Below, piece after piece: positions 1-6,187 of a stretch of 8,037 nt of DNA (the first letter of the stretch is position 1; every line of letters begins with the position of its first letter). Under the pieces are notes generated by a model, which saw nothing but the letters and a program-made list of their open reading frames with translations, ran no database searches and had not been told where the DNA came from. The stretch comes from Streptomyces novaecaesareae. Lineage in GTDB: Bacteria > Actinomycetota > Actinomycetes > Streptomycetales > Streptomycetaceae. Location of the stretch: assembly GCF_000716875.1 (NCBI RefSeq), contig NZ_JNWQ01000146.1, forward strand, positions 1 to 8,037. Reading direction: 5' to 3'. Position numbers and translations under genes: made by a program.

Positions 1-783
1 GTTCGCCGGGGCGCCGGTGGCGGCGACCGGGGCCGGGGTGGCCGGGGCCTGCGGCTGCGGGACGGCCGGGGCCAGCGTGAAGGTGCCCGGCTCGGGGGTG
101 GTCGAGCGCGGGTCCGGCAGGGGGGTGCTGCGCGGGTCGACCGCGCCGGTGGGTGCGGCGGTGGAGGCGGGCGCCGGGGCCGGGGTCTGGGGCTGAGCAG
201 GGGCCTGGGCCGCATCGGGCGCGGTGCCCTCGGCCGCGTCGTCGACGGTGATGCCGAAGTCGGTGGCCAGGCCGATCAGCCCGGAGGTGTACCCCTGGCC
301 GATCGCCCGGAACTTCCAGGACCCGGCCCGGCGGTACAGCTCGCCCGCGACCATGGCGGTGACGTTCTCGGCGTCGCTGATCGCGAATTCGGCGAGCGCG
401 GGCGCGGATTCGCCGGCCGCGGCGTCGAACAGCAGCAGTCGCAGGCCCGGCACCGCGCGGAAGGACCCGCCCTCTGAGGAGCCGGCCAGCACCACGCGGT
501 CCACCTCGGCGGGCAGCTTGCCGAGCTCGACCTCGACCGTGTCGATGATCTCGGCGCCGCCGGAGGTCTGCTGCTTGGGCAGGTGGCGGACCAGGCCGGA
601 CGGGTGGCGCGGTTGGTTGTAGAAGACGAAGTCGGCGTCCGAACGGACCTTGCCGTTGGCGCCGAGCAGCAGCGCGGACGCGTCCACGTCCGGCGCACCG
701 GGCGCGGCGCTCCAGCGCAGCACGGCGCGGACCGCCGCCGCCGGCAGTGCGATGTTGGCGCCCTTGGCCATCACGTGCGTCAT
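1..783 (-). CDS. TerD-family stress protein with Pro/Ala-rich tail (3' end beyond window)
   Basis: The frame reads from ATG at 783 to the window edge without a stop, giving 261 residues of a partial protein. Residues 1-182 form a TerD domain: the N-terminal KGAN (7-10), the acidic metal-site stretch PDVDASALLL (31-40), RSDADFVFYNQPRHPSG (47-63), and the closing motif WKFRAIGQGY..GL near 156-172. TerD domains bind calcium and occur in tellurite, oxidative and cell-envelope stress systems; the protein is expected to be cytoplasmic or membrane-associated. From about residue 185 the chain is low-complexity Pro/Ala/Thr, including a repeated DPRST (216-220 and 224-228). It is either a disordered tail or a linker to a second domain lying outside the window. 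An AGGA at 793-796, 9 nt upstream of ATG, supports the start. The gene is divergent from the lyase gene at 1122, which suggests shared control with the Ter-type enzyme block. Family assignment is confident; the exact role of this paralogue is unknown. Confidence 0.9.
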   Translation of the reverse strand, partial: MTHVMAKGANIALPAAAVRAVLRWSAAPGAPDVDASALLLGANGKVRSDADFVFYNQPRHPSGLVRHLPKQQTSGGAEIIDTVEVELGKLPAEVDRVVLAGSSEGGSFRAVPGLRLLLFDAAAGESAPALAEFAISDAENVTAMVAGELYRRAGSWKFRAIGQGYTSGLIGLATDFGITVDDAAEGTAPDAAQAPAQPQTPAPAPASTAAPTGAVDPRSTPLPDPRSTTPEPGTFTLAPAVPQPQAPATPAPVAATGAPAN

Positions 784-828
784 AGCCGACCATCCTGCCT
801 GTTCGCCACCCCTTCGGACAACGTGACC

Positions 829-838
829 GGACCGGTCC
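829..838. promoter_or_regulatory. perfect 10-bp palindrome, possible operator
   Basis: GGACCGGTCC reads identically on both strands and lies 46 bp upstream of the terD-like ATG, where a promoter-proximal operator could sit. In GC-rich DNA a 10-bp palindrome can arise by chance, so this is only a candidate. Confidence 0.2.
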
Positions 839-920
839 GCGCCGGGTCGGACTTTGCCAAGACTTGCGCTTTCCGGGGTTTGCCGCCCGAGGGCCCATGA
901 TCGTCCAAGTGGACCGGGAT

Positions 921-967
921 GTTCCGGGAGTTCAGTACCGGGGAACCGGGGGCGGCCGGATCCCGTC
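921..967 (+). promoter_or_regulatory. possible ECF-sigma promoter with GTTCC/GGAAC dyad
   Basis: GTTCC (921-925) and GGAAC (942-946) form an inverted repeat with 16 nt between them. GGAAC followed after 17 nt by CGTC (964-967) resembles the GGAAC...CGTC/T promoters of extracytoplasmic-function sigma factors in Streptomyces. If used, the lyase transcript would carry a leader of about 150 nt. On the opposite strand the other GGAAC points at the terD-like gene, so the arrangement could be a pair of back-to-back -35 elements. The match is by eye and short. Confidence 0.25.
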
Positions 968-1108
968 CGTACGATGACGGTCGAGTGGTCCCCGAAGGTT
1001 CGGCGCAGGGACGTCCGTCGGTGGCGGGTCCGGGGAACCATGGCACCCGGTCGGCCGGTTGACCAGGGTGTCGTCGCCGGCAAACGGCCGGGGGCCGGCC
1101 CACTTCCT

Positions 1109-1113
1109 GGAGG
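1109..1113 (+). promoter_or_regulatory. Shine-Dalgarno site fixing the lyase start
   Basis: GGAGG lies 8 nt upstream of ATG 1122. This decides the start: the same frame is open back to 1059, but the extra 21 codons have no ribosome-binding site, would include this SD itself, and encode nothing resembling the family. Confidence 0.8.
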
Positions 1114-1121
1114 AGAGCACC

Positions 1122-2327
1122 ATGCGCCATTTCGGCCACCTCGCCGAGGACGTACGCGGTCGGCTCTTCCTGGAACAGCCGCGCACCTTCACCGCGCGGA
1201 GCGAGCCCGAGGTGCTCGCCACCGCGCTCGGCGGCACCCTCTACTGCCCCGCCACCAGGCCCGCGCTCGCCGCCGACATCCGCAAACAGGCTGCTCGGGG
1301 CGTGGTGTCGATGGTGCTCTGCCTGGAGGACGCGATCGCCGACCACGAGGTGGGCGCCGGGGAGCGCAACCTGGTCGAGCAACTGAATGACCTGGTCAAG
1401 GATTTCACCGACTGCACACAGAGTCCTCCACTGCTCTTCATCAGAGTCCGAGCCGCCGCTCAGATCACCGACCTGGCCGAGCGGCTCGGCCCGGCCGTGG
1501 AGCTGCTCAGCGGCTTCGTGCTGCCCAAGTTCACCCCGGAGAACGGCGGCGCGTACCTGGCCGCCCTCGCCGCCGCCGAGGCCGCGACCGGGCGGCGGCT
1601 GTTCGCCATGCCCGTCCTGGAATCACCCGAACTCGCCCACCTGGAGACCAGGCGCGACCAGCTCTTCGGCATCGCCGACCTGCTCGCCGGACACCGGGAA
1701 CGGGTACTGGCCGTCCGGCTCGGCGTCACCGACCTCTGCTCCGCGTACGGGCTCCGGCGCTCGCCCGACCTCACCGCGTACGACGTCGCGCTGGTCGCCG
1801 GCGTGATCGGGGACGTGGTGAACGTGCTCGGCCGGGCCGACGGCACCGGGTACACCGTCACCGGGCCGGTCTGGGAGTACTTCCCCGTGCAGGAGCGGAT
1901 GTTCAAGCCGCAGCTGCGCCGCACCCCGTTCGCCGAAGGCTCGTTCACCTCCCCGGGGACGGCCCGGGCCTCCGGCGAGGAGATCCGCCGGCGGATCATC
2001 GAGCACGACCTGGACGGGCTGATCCGGGAGGTCGAACTCGACCGGGCCAACGGCCTGCTCGGCAAGACCTGCATCCACCCCAGCCACGTGCCCGCCGTGC
2101 ACGCCCTCTCCGTGGTCACACACGAGGAGTACTGCGACGCCCGCGACATCCTCCGGCAGGAGCAGGACGGCGGCGGAGTGCTGCGATCGGCGTACACCAA
2201 CAAGATGAACGAGGCCCGGCCGCACCGGGCCTGGGCGGAACGGATACTGCTGCGGGCGGAGGTCTTCGGGGTCGCCCGCGAGGACGTGAGCTTCGCGGAG
2301 CTGCTGTCGGCCTGCCTGTGCGACTGA
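1122..2327 (+). CDS. CitE/HpcH-HpaI-type lyase of the Ter biosynthetic module
   Basis: This 401-residue protein has the motif order of the citrate-lyase beta / HpcH-HpaI aldolase TIM-barrel superfamily. LCLEDAI (67-72) gives the acidic ED pair, FIRVR (106-110) a substrate-carboxylate-type arginine, FVLPKF (132-137) the barrel lysine, MPVLESP (163-169) a probable metal-binding Glu167, GVTDLCSAYG (201-210) the second metal ligand Asp204, and GKTCIHPSHV (314-323) the classic C-terminal signature. The family makes or breaks C-C bonds using Mg2+, often on CoA or keto-acid substrates. At about 400 residues it is longer than CitE (about 290), with extra sequence at residues 240-300 and beyond 330. 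It stands 93 bp upstream of the phosphoribosyltransferase gene on the same strand and probably shares its transcript. In Ter systems a CitE-like enzyme accompanies TRSP phosphoribosyltransferases and a HAD phosphatase. The substrate is unknown. Cysteines at 398 and 400, next to the C-terminal Asp, have no known role. Confidence 0.88.
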   Translation: MRHFGHLAEDVRGRLFLEQPRTFTARSEPEVLATALGGTLYCPATRPALAADIRKQAARGVVSMVLCLEDAIADHEVGAGERNLVEQLNDLVKDFTDCTQSPPLLFIRVRAAAQITDLAERLGPAVELLSGFVLPKFTPENGGAYLAALAAAEAATGRRLFAMPVLESPELAHLETRRDQLFGIADLLAGHRERVLAVRLGVTDLCSAYGLRRSPDLTAYDVALVAGVIGDVVNVLGRADGTGYTVTGPVWEYFPVQERMFKPQLRRTPFAEGSFTSPGTARASGEEIRRRIIEHDLDGLIREVELDRANGLLGKTCIHPSHVPAVHALSVVTHEEYCDARDILRQEQDGGGVLRSAYTNKMNEARPHRAWAERILLRAEVFGVAREDVSFAELLSACLCD

Positions 2328-2388
2328 CTGTTCCTGCGGTCGAACCCGGGCCGATTCCCACGGTTCCCGTAGGGCGGATATGACGAAC

Positions 2389-2404
2389 GCACCATCGCAC
2401 CATC
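2389..2404 (+). repeat. tandem 8-bp duplication upstream of the phosphoribosyltransferase gene
   Basis: GCACCATC occurs twice back to back, ending 16 nt before the GTG start at 2421. It abuts the weak GAAGG (2405-2409), the only SD-like sequence for that start. It lies within the 93-bp gap between the lyase and phosphoribosyltransferase genes; otherwise I see no strong terminator or promoter in that gap, although TATGAC at 2379-2384 could be a poor -10. Confidence 0.5.
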
Positions 2405-2420
2405 GAAGGCAGGACCAGTA

Positions 2421-4991
2421 GTGACAGCAACACCGCAGACGTGGACCGGCCACTGGGTCGCCGACCGGGCCGGGATCGCGCTGACCGGCTCCGAGCGCCT
2501 CCCCGAACTCGTCGGCCTGGCCCTCCGGGAGAACCGCAAGCGCGCCCACCTGCTGGTCTCCAACGTGCTCGGCAAGCACGTGCCGCAGCGGCCCTCGGTG
2601 GTCCACGGCGCCGGGCTCGAACTCGGGCGCAGGGTCCGCGAACTGCTGGGCGGGGAGGCGGCCGCGCGGGCCGTCGTGCTCGGCTACGCGGAGACCGCCA
2701 CCGGCCTCGGCCACAGCGTCGCCGACGGCCTCGACGCCCCCTACCTGCACTCCACCCGCCGCCCGGTGCCCGGGCTGACCCCGCTCGGCGGCTTCGAGGA
2801 GGAGCACTCGCACGCCACCTCGCACCTGCTGCTCCCGGCCGACCCCGAACTCCTCACCGGAGGCGGGCCGCTGGTGCTGGTGGACGACGAGTTCTCGACC
2901 GGCCGGACGGTGCTCAACACCATCCGCGCACTGCACGCCCGCCACCCGCGCGACCACTACGTCGTGGTCGCCCTGGTCGACCTGCGCTCCGCCGACGACC
3001 GGAACCGGCTCGCCGACGCCGCCGCCGAACTCGGCGTCCGGCTCGACCTGGTGGCCACCGCGAGCGGCGGAGTCGAGCTGCCCGAGGACCTCCTGGACCG
3101 GGCCGAGCAGTTGATCGCGGAGGCGGCGGCCGAGGCACCCCCGGCTGCTGCCGTGTTCCCGGCCGTTCCCGCGCCGCTGGTCCGGGTCGGGCTGGACTGG
3201 CCCGCCGGGCTCCCGGACGGCGGCCGGCACGGATTCACCGCCCGCGACCGCGCCCGGCTGGACGCGGCACTGCCCCGGCTGGCCGGGCAACTCGCCGAAG
3301 CCCTGCCCGCCGAGGCGCGGCGGGTGCTCGTCCTCGGCTTCGAGGAACTGATGTACGCGCCGCTGCGCCTGGCCGCGGCCCTCGACGAGCAGCTCGGCGG
3401 CGACCGCGTCCGGTCCTCCACCACCACCCGCTCGCCCGTGCTGGCCGTCGACGACCCCGGCTACGCCATTCGCACCCGGCTGGTCTTCCCCGCCCACGAC
3501 GACCCGCAGGACGACGACTCGCGCGAGCGCTACGCGTACAACGTCGCCCCCGGCAGCGACCCGGAGCGGCGCTTCGACGCCGTCGTGCTGGTCGTGGACG
3601 ACGTCGCCGACACCCCGGCGCTGCACCGGGGCGAGCGAGCGCTGCTCGGCCAGCTGCGGCAGGTCACCGACCGGGTGGTGCTGGCGGTGCTGCCCTCGCA
3701 CCGGCCGGTGCCCGTGACGGCAGCGGCGGCTGCGGCGGCCGTGGTGCCTGTGCCGGGGGTGCTGCCTGTGCTGCCCGCGCCGGCCGGGCTGCCCGCGCCG
3801 CTGTACGGGCCGGCGTTCTCCTCGTACCGGGCCGAGGAGGTGGCCTGGCTGCTCAAGGACCTCTCCGGCGTCGCGCTCGAAGTGCCCACCGAGGAACGCG
3901 AGGAGGCCGTCCAGAACGGCGGCGCGCACTACGCCGAGTCGCTGCCGGTCGAGTACCAGCCCAGCCCCGAGTACCAGGAGCTGTTCCACCAGGCGCTGCG
4001 CGGCTCCGCCCGCCGGATCGCGCTCGCCGTCGGCACCGTCGCCGAGACGCTGCTGCGCGAGCGCGGCCCCGGGCTGGTGCTCGCCTCGCTGGCCCGGGCC
4101 GGCACGCCCGTCGGCATCCTGATCCGCCGCTGGCTGGCCTTCGCCCACGGCCTGTCCGTGCCGCACTACGCGGTCTCGATCGTGCGGGGCCGCGGCATCG
4201 ACCCGGTCGCGCTGCGCTACCTGGCGGCCCACCACCGGGCGCAGGACGTGGTGTTCGTGGACGGCTGGACCGGCAAGGGTGCGATCACCCGCGAACTCGC
4301 CGACGCCCTCACCGGCACCGGCTTCGACCCGGACCTCGCGGTGCTCGCCGACCCGGGCCGCTGCGTGCGCACGTACGGCACCCGGGACGACTTCCTGATC
4401 CCGTCCGCCTGCCTCAACTCCACGGTGTCCGGGCTGGTTTCGCGCACCGTGCTGCGGGCCGGGCTGATCGGGCCGGACGAGTTCCACGGCGCCAAGCACT
4501 ACGCCGAGCTGGCCGGGAGCGACGTCTCGGCGGCCTTCCTGGACGCGGTGGCCTCGTGCTTCGCGCAGGTGCGCGCAGCGGCGGTCGAGGGCGCCGACCG
4601 GCTGACCGCCGACCCGGACCGGACTCCGGACTGGGCCGGCTGGGCCGCCGTCGAACGGATCAGCGCCGAGTACGGCATCGACAACGTCAACCTCGTCAAA
4701 CCCGGCGTCGGCGAGACCACCCGGGTGCTGCTGCGCCGCGTCCCCTGGCGGATCCTCGCCCGCCGTGGCGCCGGCGCGGACCTGGACCACGTCCGGCTGC
4801 TCGCCGCCCAGCGCGGCGTCGAGGTCGAGGAGGTGGACGGGCTGCCGTACACCTGCGTGGGCCTGATCCACCCCCGCTACAGCCGCGGGGCGACCGGGGG
4901 CGACGGGCGGTCGGCGGCGTCGGGGGCGGGCGCGGGTTCCGGTTCGGGTTCGGGTTCGGGGTCGGCGTCGGTTGTGGGGAGGGATTCCTGA
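2421..4991 (+). CDS. fused PRTase_2-TRSP-PRTase_1(StiP-like)-Pelota multidomain protein
   Basis: This 856-residue protein combines several Ter-module domains. Residues about 20-235 are a phosphoribosyltransferase: LVLVDDEFSTGRT (151-163) is the PRPP-binding loop. Residues about 255-430 contain TTTRSP (334-339), the tetrapeptide that names the TRSP domain. An Ala/Pro-rich linker (about 430-460) follows. FSSYRAEEVAWLLKDL (466-481) resembles the N-terminal motif of the PRTase_1 / 'StiP' family; further on come ASLARAGTPVGILIRR (555-570), a second PRPP-type loop VFVDGWTGKGAI (611-622) and PSACLNSTVSGLVSRT (661-676) with Cys664. Residues about 745-820 (NVNLVKPG...GLIHPRYS) fit the Pelota-like RNA-binding domain attached to this family. 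Databases variously label the C-terminal half a cysteine protease or a PRTase; the loop favours a nucleotide-sugar role. The tail (831-850) is a Gly/Ser repeat. GTG 2421 is chosen because it is in frame, follows GAAGG at 11 nt, and begins just before conserved-looking sequence. The stop overlaps the HAD start, so the two are translationally coupled. The predicted role is synthesis of a nucleoside-like metabolite; the reaction is unproven. Confidence 0.85.
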   Translation: MTATPQTWTGHWVADRAGIALTGSERLPELVGLALRENRKRAHLLVSNVLGKHVPQRPSVVHGAGLELGRRVRELLGGEAAARAVVLGYAETATGLGHSVADGLDAPYLHSTRRPVPGLTPLGGFEEEHSHATSHLLLPADPELLTGGGPLVLVDDEFSTGRTVLNTIRALHARHPRDHYVVVALVDLRSADDRNRLADAAAELGVRLDLVATASGGVELPEDLLDRAEQLIAEAAAEAPPAAAVFPAVPAPLVRVGLDWPAGLPDGGRHGFTARDRARLDAALPRLAGQLAEALPAEARRVLVLGFEELMYAPLRLAAALDEQLGGDRVRSSTTTRSPVLAVDDPGYAIRTRLVFPAHDDPQDDDSRERYAYNVAPGSDPERRFDAVVLVVDDVADTPALHRGERALLGQLRQVTDRVVLAVLPSHRPVPVTAAAAAAAVVPVPGVLPVLPAPAGLPAPLYGPAFSSYRAEEVAWLLKDLSGVALEVPTEEREEAVQNGGAHYAESLPVEYQPSPEYQELFHQALRGSARRIALAVGTVAETLLRERGPGLVLASLARAGTPVGILIRRWLAFAHGLSVPHYAVSIVRGRGIDPVALRYLAAHHRAQDVVFVDGWTGKGAITRELADALTGTGFDPDLAVLADPGRCVRTYGTRDDFLIPSACLNSTVSGLVSRTVLRAGLIGPDEFHGAKHYAELAGSDVSAAFLDAVASCFAQVRAAAVEGADRLTADPDRTPDWAGWAAVERISAEYGIDNVNLVKPGVGETTRVLLRRVPWRILARRGAGADLDHVRLLAAQRGVEVEEVDGLPYTCVGLIHPRYSRGATGGDGRSAASGAGAGSGSGSGSGSASVVGRDS
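4935..4958 (+). repeat. hexamer microsatellite encoding a Gly-Ser tail
   Basis: Four consecutive six-base units (one GGTTCC, then three GGTTCG) lie inside the 3' end of the phosphoribosyltransferase gene and continue as degenerate GGGTCGGCGTCGG. They encode the Gly-Ser run at residues about 839-848. A six-base unit keeps the reading frame, so slippage would alter tail length without disrupting the gene. Confidence 0.8.
4978..4982 (+). promoter_or_regulatory. Shine-Dalgarno site for the HAD gene
   Basis: GGAGG, within the longer GGGGAGGG, lies 8 nt before ATG 4991 and inside the last codons of the preceding gene. It settles the HAD start, because the same frame is open far upstream and cannot itself mark the beginning. 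Confidence 0.75.
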
Positions 4992-5821
4992 TGGGTGTTC
5001 TGGTGGCCAGCGACCTCGACCGGACGCTGATCTACTCCGACCGGGCCCTCGCTCTGGACGTCCCCGACCGGCTCGCGCCGCGACTGCTCTGCGTCGAGGT
5101 GTACCAGGGACGGCCGCTGTCCTTCATGACCGAACAGGCCGCCGGGCTGCTCGCCGACCTCTCCCGGCAGGCCTGCTTCGTCCCCGCCACCACCCGTACG
5201 CCGGAGCAGTACCAGCGGGTCAGTTTGCCCGGCCCGACGGCTGGTTGGGTCCCCGCGTACGCGATCTGCGCCAACGGCGGGCAGCTGCTGGTGGACGGCG
5301 TCCCGGACCGGGACTGGCGGGCCGAGATCACCGGGCGGATCGCCGCCGGCTCGGCCCCGCTGGAGGAGGTCGTCCGGCGGCTCGCGTTCTGCGCCGACCC
5401 GCAGTGGACGCACAAGCGGCGCGTCGCCGACGAGCTGTTCGCCTACCTGGTGGTCGAACGGGCGGCGCTGCCGGCCTGCTGGCTGGAGGAGCTGACCGGC
5501 TGGTGCGCCGAGCGCGGCTGGACGGTCTCGCTGCAGGGCCGCAAGGTGTACGCCGTCCCGGTGCCGCTCACCAAGAGCGCCGCACTCGCCGAGGTCGTAC
5601 GGCGGGCCGGGGCGACCACCGTCCTCGCCGCCGGGGACTCGCTGCTCGACGCGGACCTGCTGCTCGCGGCCGATGCGGGCTGGCGGCCGGGGCACGGCGA
5701 ACTCGCGGAGAGCGGCTGGACGGCCCCCGGCGTCACCGCCCTGGCGGAGGTGGGGGTGACGGCGGGGGAGGAGATCGTCCGGCGCTTCCTGGCGGGGGCG
5801 ACGGCCGTGCCGGTCGGCTGA
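4991..5821 (+). CDS. HAD-superfamily phosphatase of the Ter biosynthetic module
   Basis: This 276-residue protein carries all four HAD motifs. Motif I is ASDLDRTLIY (6-15), with nucleophile Asp8 and general acid/base Asp10. Motif II is the Thr in VPATTRT (64-70). The motif III lysine is Lys195 in PLTKSAA. Motif IV is AAGDSLLDADLL (213-224), with Mg2+-binding Asp216 and Asp220. The middle (about 80-185) is a C2-type cap, as in Cof/sucrose-phosphate-phosphatase-like enzymes, which usually remove phosphate from small sugar- or nucleotide-phosphates. The ATG shares its A with the TGA of the upstream gene, which means translational coupling and probably matched amounts of the two proteins. In Ter operons a HAD enzyme of this kind is thought to dephosphorylate the phosphoribosylated intermediate; that step is inferred. 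The protein is soluble, with no signal peptide or membrane segment. Family assignment is firm; the substrate is unknown. Confidence 0.9.
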   Translation: MGVLVASDLDRTLIYSDRALALDVPDRLAPRLLCVEVYQGRPLSFMTEQAAGLLADLSRQACFVPATTRTPEQYQRVSLPGPTAGWVPAYAICANGGQLLVDGVPDRDWRAEITGRIAAGSAPLEEVVRRLAFCADPQWTHKRRVADELFAYLVVERAALPACWLEELTGWCAERGWTVSLQGRKVYAVPVPLTKSAALAEVVRRAGATTVLAAGDSLLDADLLLAADAGWRPGHGELAESGWTAPGVTALAEVGVTAGEEIVRRFLAGATAVPVG

Positions 5822-5835
5822 TTCGCGGGTGGTCC

Positions 5836-5855
5836 GCCGCCGAACTGCGGCTTTT
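5836..5855 (+). terminator. small intrinsic terminator after the lyase-PRTase-HAD block
   Basis: A perfect 5-bp stem GCCGC/GCGGC (5836-5840 with 5847-5851) encloses a 6-nt loop and is followed at once by TTTT (5852-5855). It begins 14 nt after the HAD stop codon. The stem is short for a terminator, but T runs are rare in this DNA and the position fits. Confidence 0.4.
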
Positions 5856-5867
5856 CGGCCGTTGGTC

Positions 5868-5917
5868 GGTCGTCGGTCGTCGGTCGTCGGTCGTCGGCCG
5901 TCGGTCGGTCGTCGGTC
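5868..5917. repeat. GGTCGTC heptamer tandem repeat between convergent genes
   Basis: Four perfect GGTCGTC copies occupy 5868-5895. A degenerate copy GGCCGTC (5896-5902), a partial GGTC (5903-5906), a further perfect copy (5907-5913) and another GGTC (5914-5917) follow. Just beyond, GGTCAGGCGTC appears at 5914-5924 and again at 5947-5957. The unit is not a multiple of three and the tract lies between the ends of the HAD and zinc-ribbon genes, so it is non-coding. I see no strong hairpin in it. Confidence 0.8.
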
Positions 5918-5959
5918 AGGCGTCCGTCGGGCGTGCGTCGGTTCCCGGTCAGGCGTCGG

Positions 5960-6175
5960 TCAGCCGCAGCACCCGCCGCCGCAGCAGCCGCCCCCGCCCC
6001 CGCCGGCCGGGGCCTGCTGGGCGCCGGCCGCGCCGGTGACGGCGACGGTGGACAGCAGCTTCACGGTGTCCTCGTGGCCCTGCGGGCAGACGGCGGGGTC
6101 GCCGGCCTGCGCCATCGGGCGGCGGAGCTCGAAGGTGGCGCCGCAGGAGCGGCAGCGGAAGTCGTAGCGTGGCAT
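5960..6175 (-). CDS. FmdB-type zinc-ribbon protein with Cys-rich C terminus
   Basis: This 71-residue protein begins MPRYDFRCRSCGATFEL, the standard opening of FmdB-family putative regulatory zinc ribbons. Zinc would be held by Cys8 and Cys11 (CRSC) and by Cys30 and His34 (CPQGH). After LLSTVAV (41-47) comes a Gly-rich stretch ending CCGGGCCG, with four more cysteines (64, 65, 69, 70), a pattern I recall from actinomycete members. The family is small and soluble; its role is poorly defined, with FmdB originally linked to regulation of amide utilisation. The ATG at 6175 has no good Shine-Dalgarno sequence but follows a TACCCT box at leaderless spacing. The gene lies 94 bp downstream of the coiled-coil gene on the same strand and ends convergent to the HAD gene. 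Nothing here ties it to the Ter enzymes beyond proximity. Confidence 0.88.
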   Translation of the reverse strand: MPRYDFRCRSCGATFELRRPMAQAGDPAVCPQGHEDTVKLLSTVAVTGAAGAQQAPAGGGGGGCCGGGCCG

Positions 6176-6181
6176 GACGGC

Positions 6182-6187
6182 AGGGTA
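6182..6187 (-). promoter_or_regulatory. candidate -10 element for a leaderless zinc-ribbon transcript
   Basis: On the minus strand GGTACCCT (6189-6182) contains TACCCT, which fits TANNNT. Its end is 6 nt from the A of the start codon at 6175, so transcription would begin at or next to the start codon. No good -35 is visible. The same GGTACCCT string stands upstream of the tRNA gene. Confidence 0.35.

Larger units (their letters stand above)
784..1121. promoter_or_regulatory. divergent intergenic region between terD-like and lyase genes
   Basis: These 338 bases separate two genes transcribed away from each other and must hold both promoters. I see no convincing gene: open frames crossing it lack ribosome-binding sites and recognisable domains. 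No clear TTGACA/TANNNT pair stands out. Candidate elements are a 10-bp palindrome at 829-838, a GTTCC/GGAAC dyad at 921-946, an ECF-sigma-like GGAAC (942-946) followed after 17 nt by CGTC (964-967) pointing at the lyase gene, and an isolated TTGACC at 1059-1064. All are weak individually. Confidence 0.5.

Noticed and set aside
1059..1121. Earlier start for the lyase at 1059
   Set aside because: No ribosome-binding site precedes it, and the added residues are unlike the family; ATG 1122 follows GGAGG.
1623..4871. Long antisense open frame (over 1,000 codons) opposite the lyase and large enzyme
   Set aside because: It mirrors the codon pattern of the real genes in GC-rich DNA, has no recognisable domain, and is rich in Gly, Arg, Val and Gln as expected for a shadow frame.
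2441..4990. Upstream extension of the HAD frame through most of the large enzyme gene
   Set aside because: The extension is Arg/Pro/Ala-rich nonsense. HAD motif I begins right after ATG 4991, which has a strong SD.
5868..5957. Heptamer tract as a CRISPR array
   Set aside because: Units are 7 bp and contiguous, with no spacers of uniform length, and no cas gene is present.
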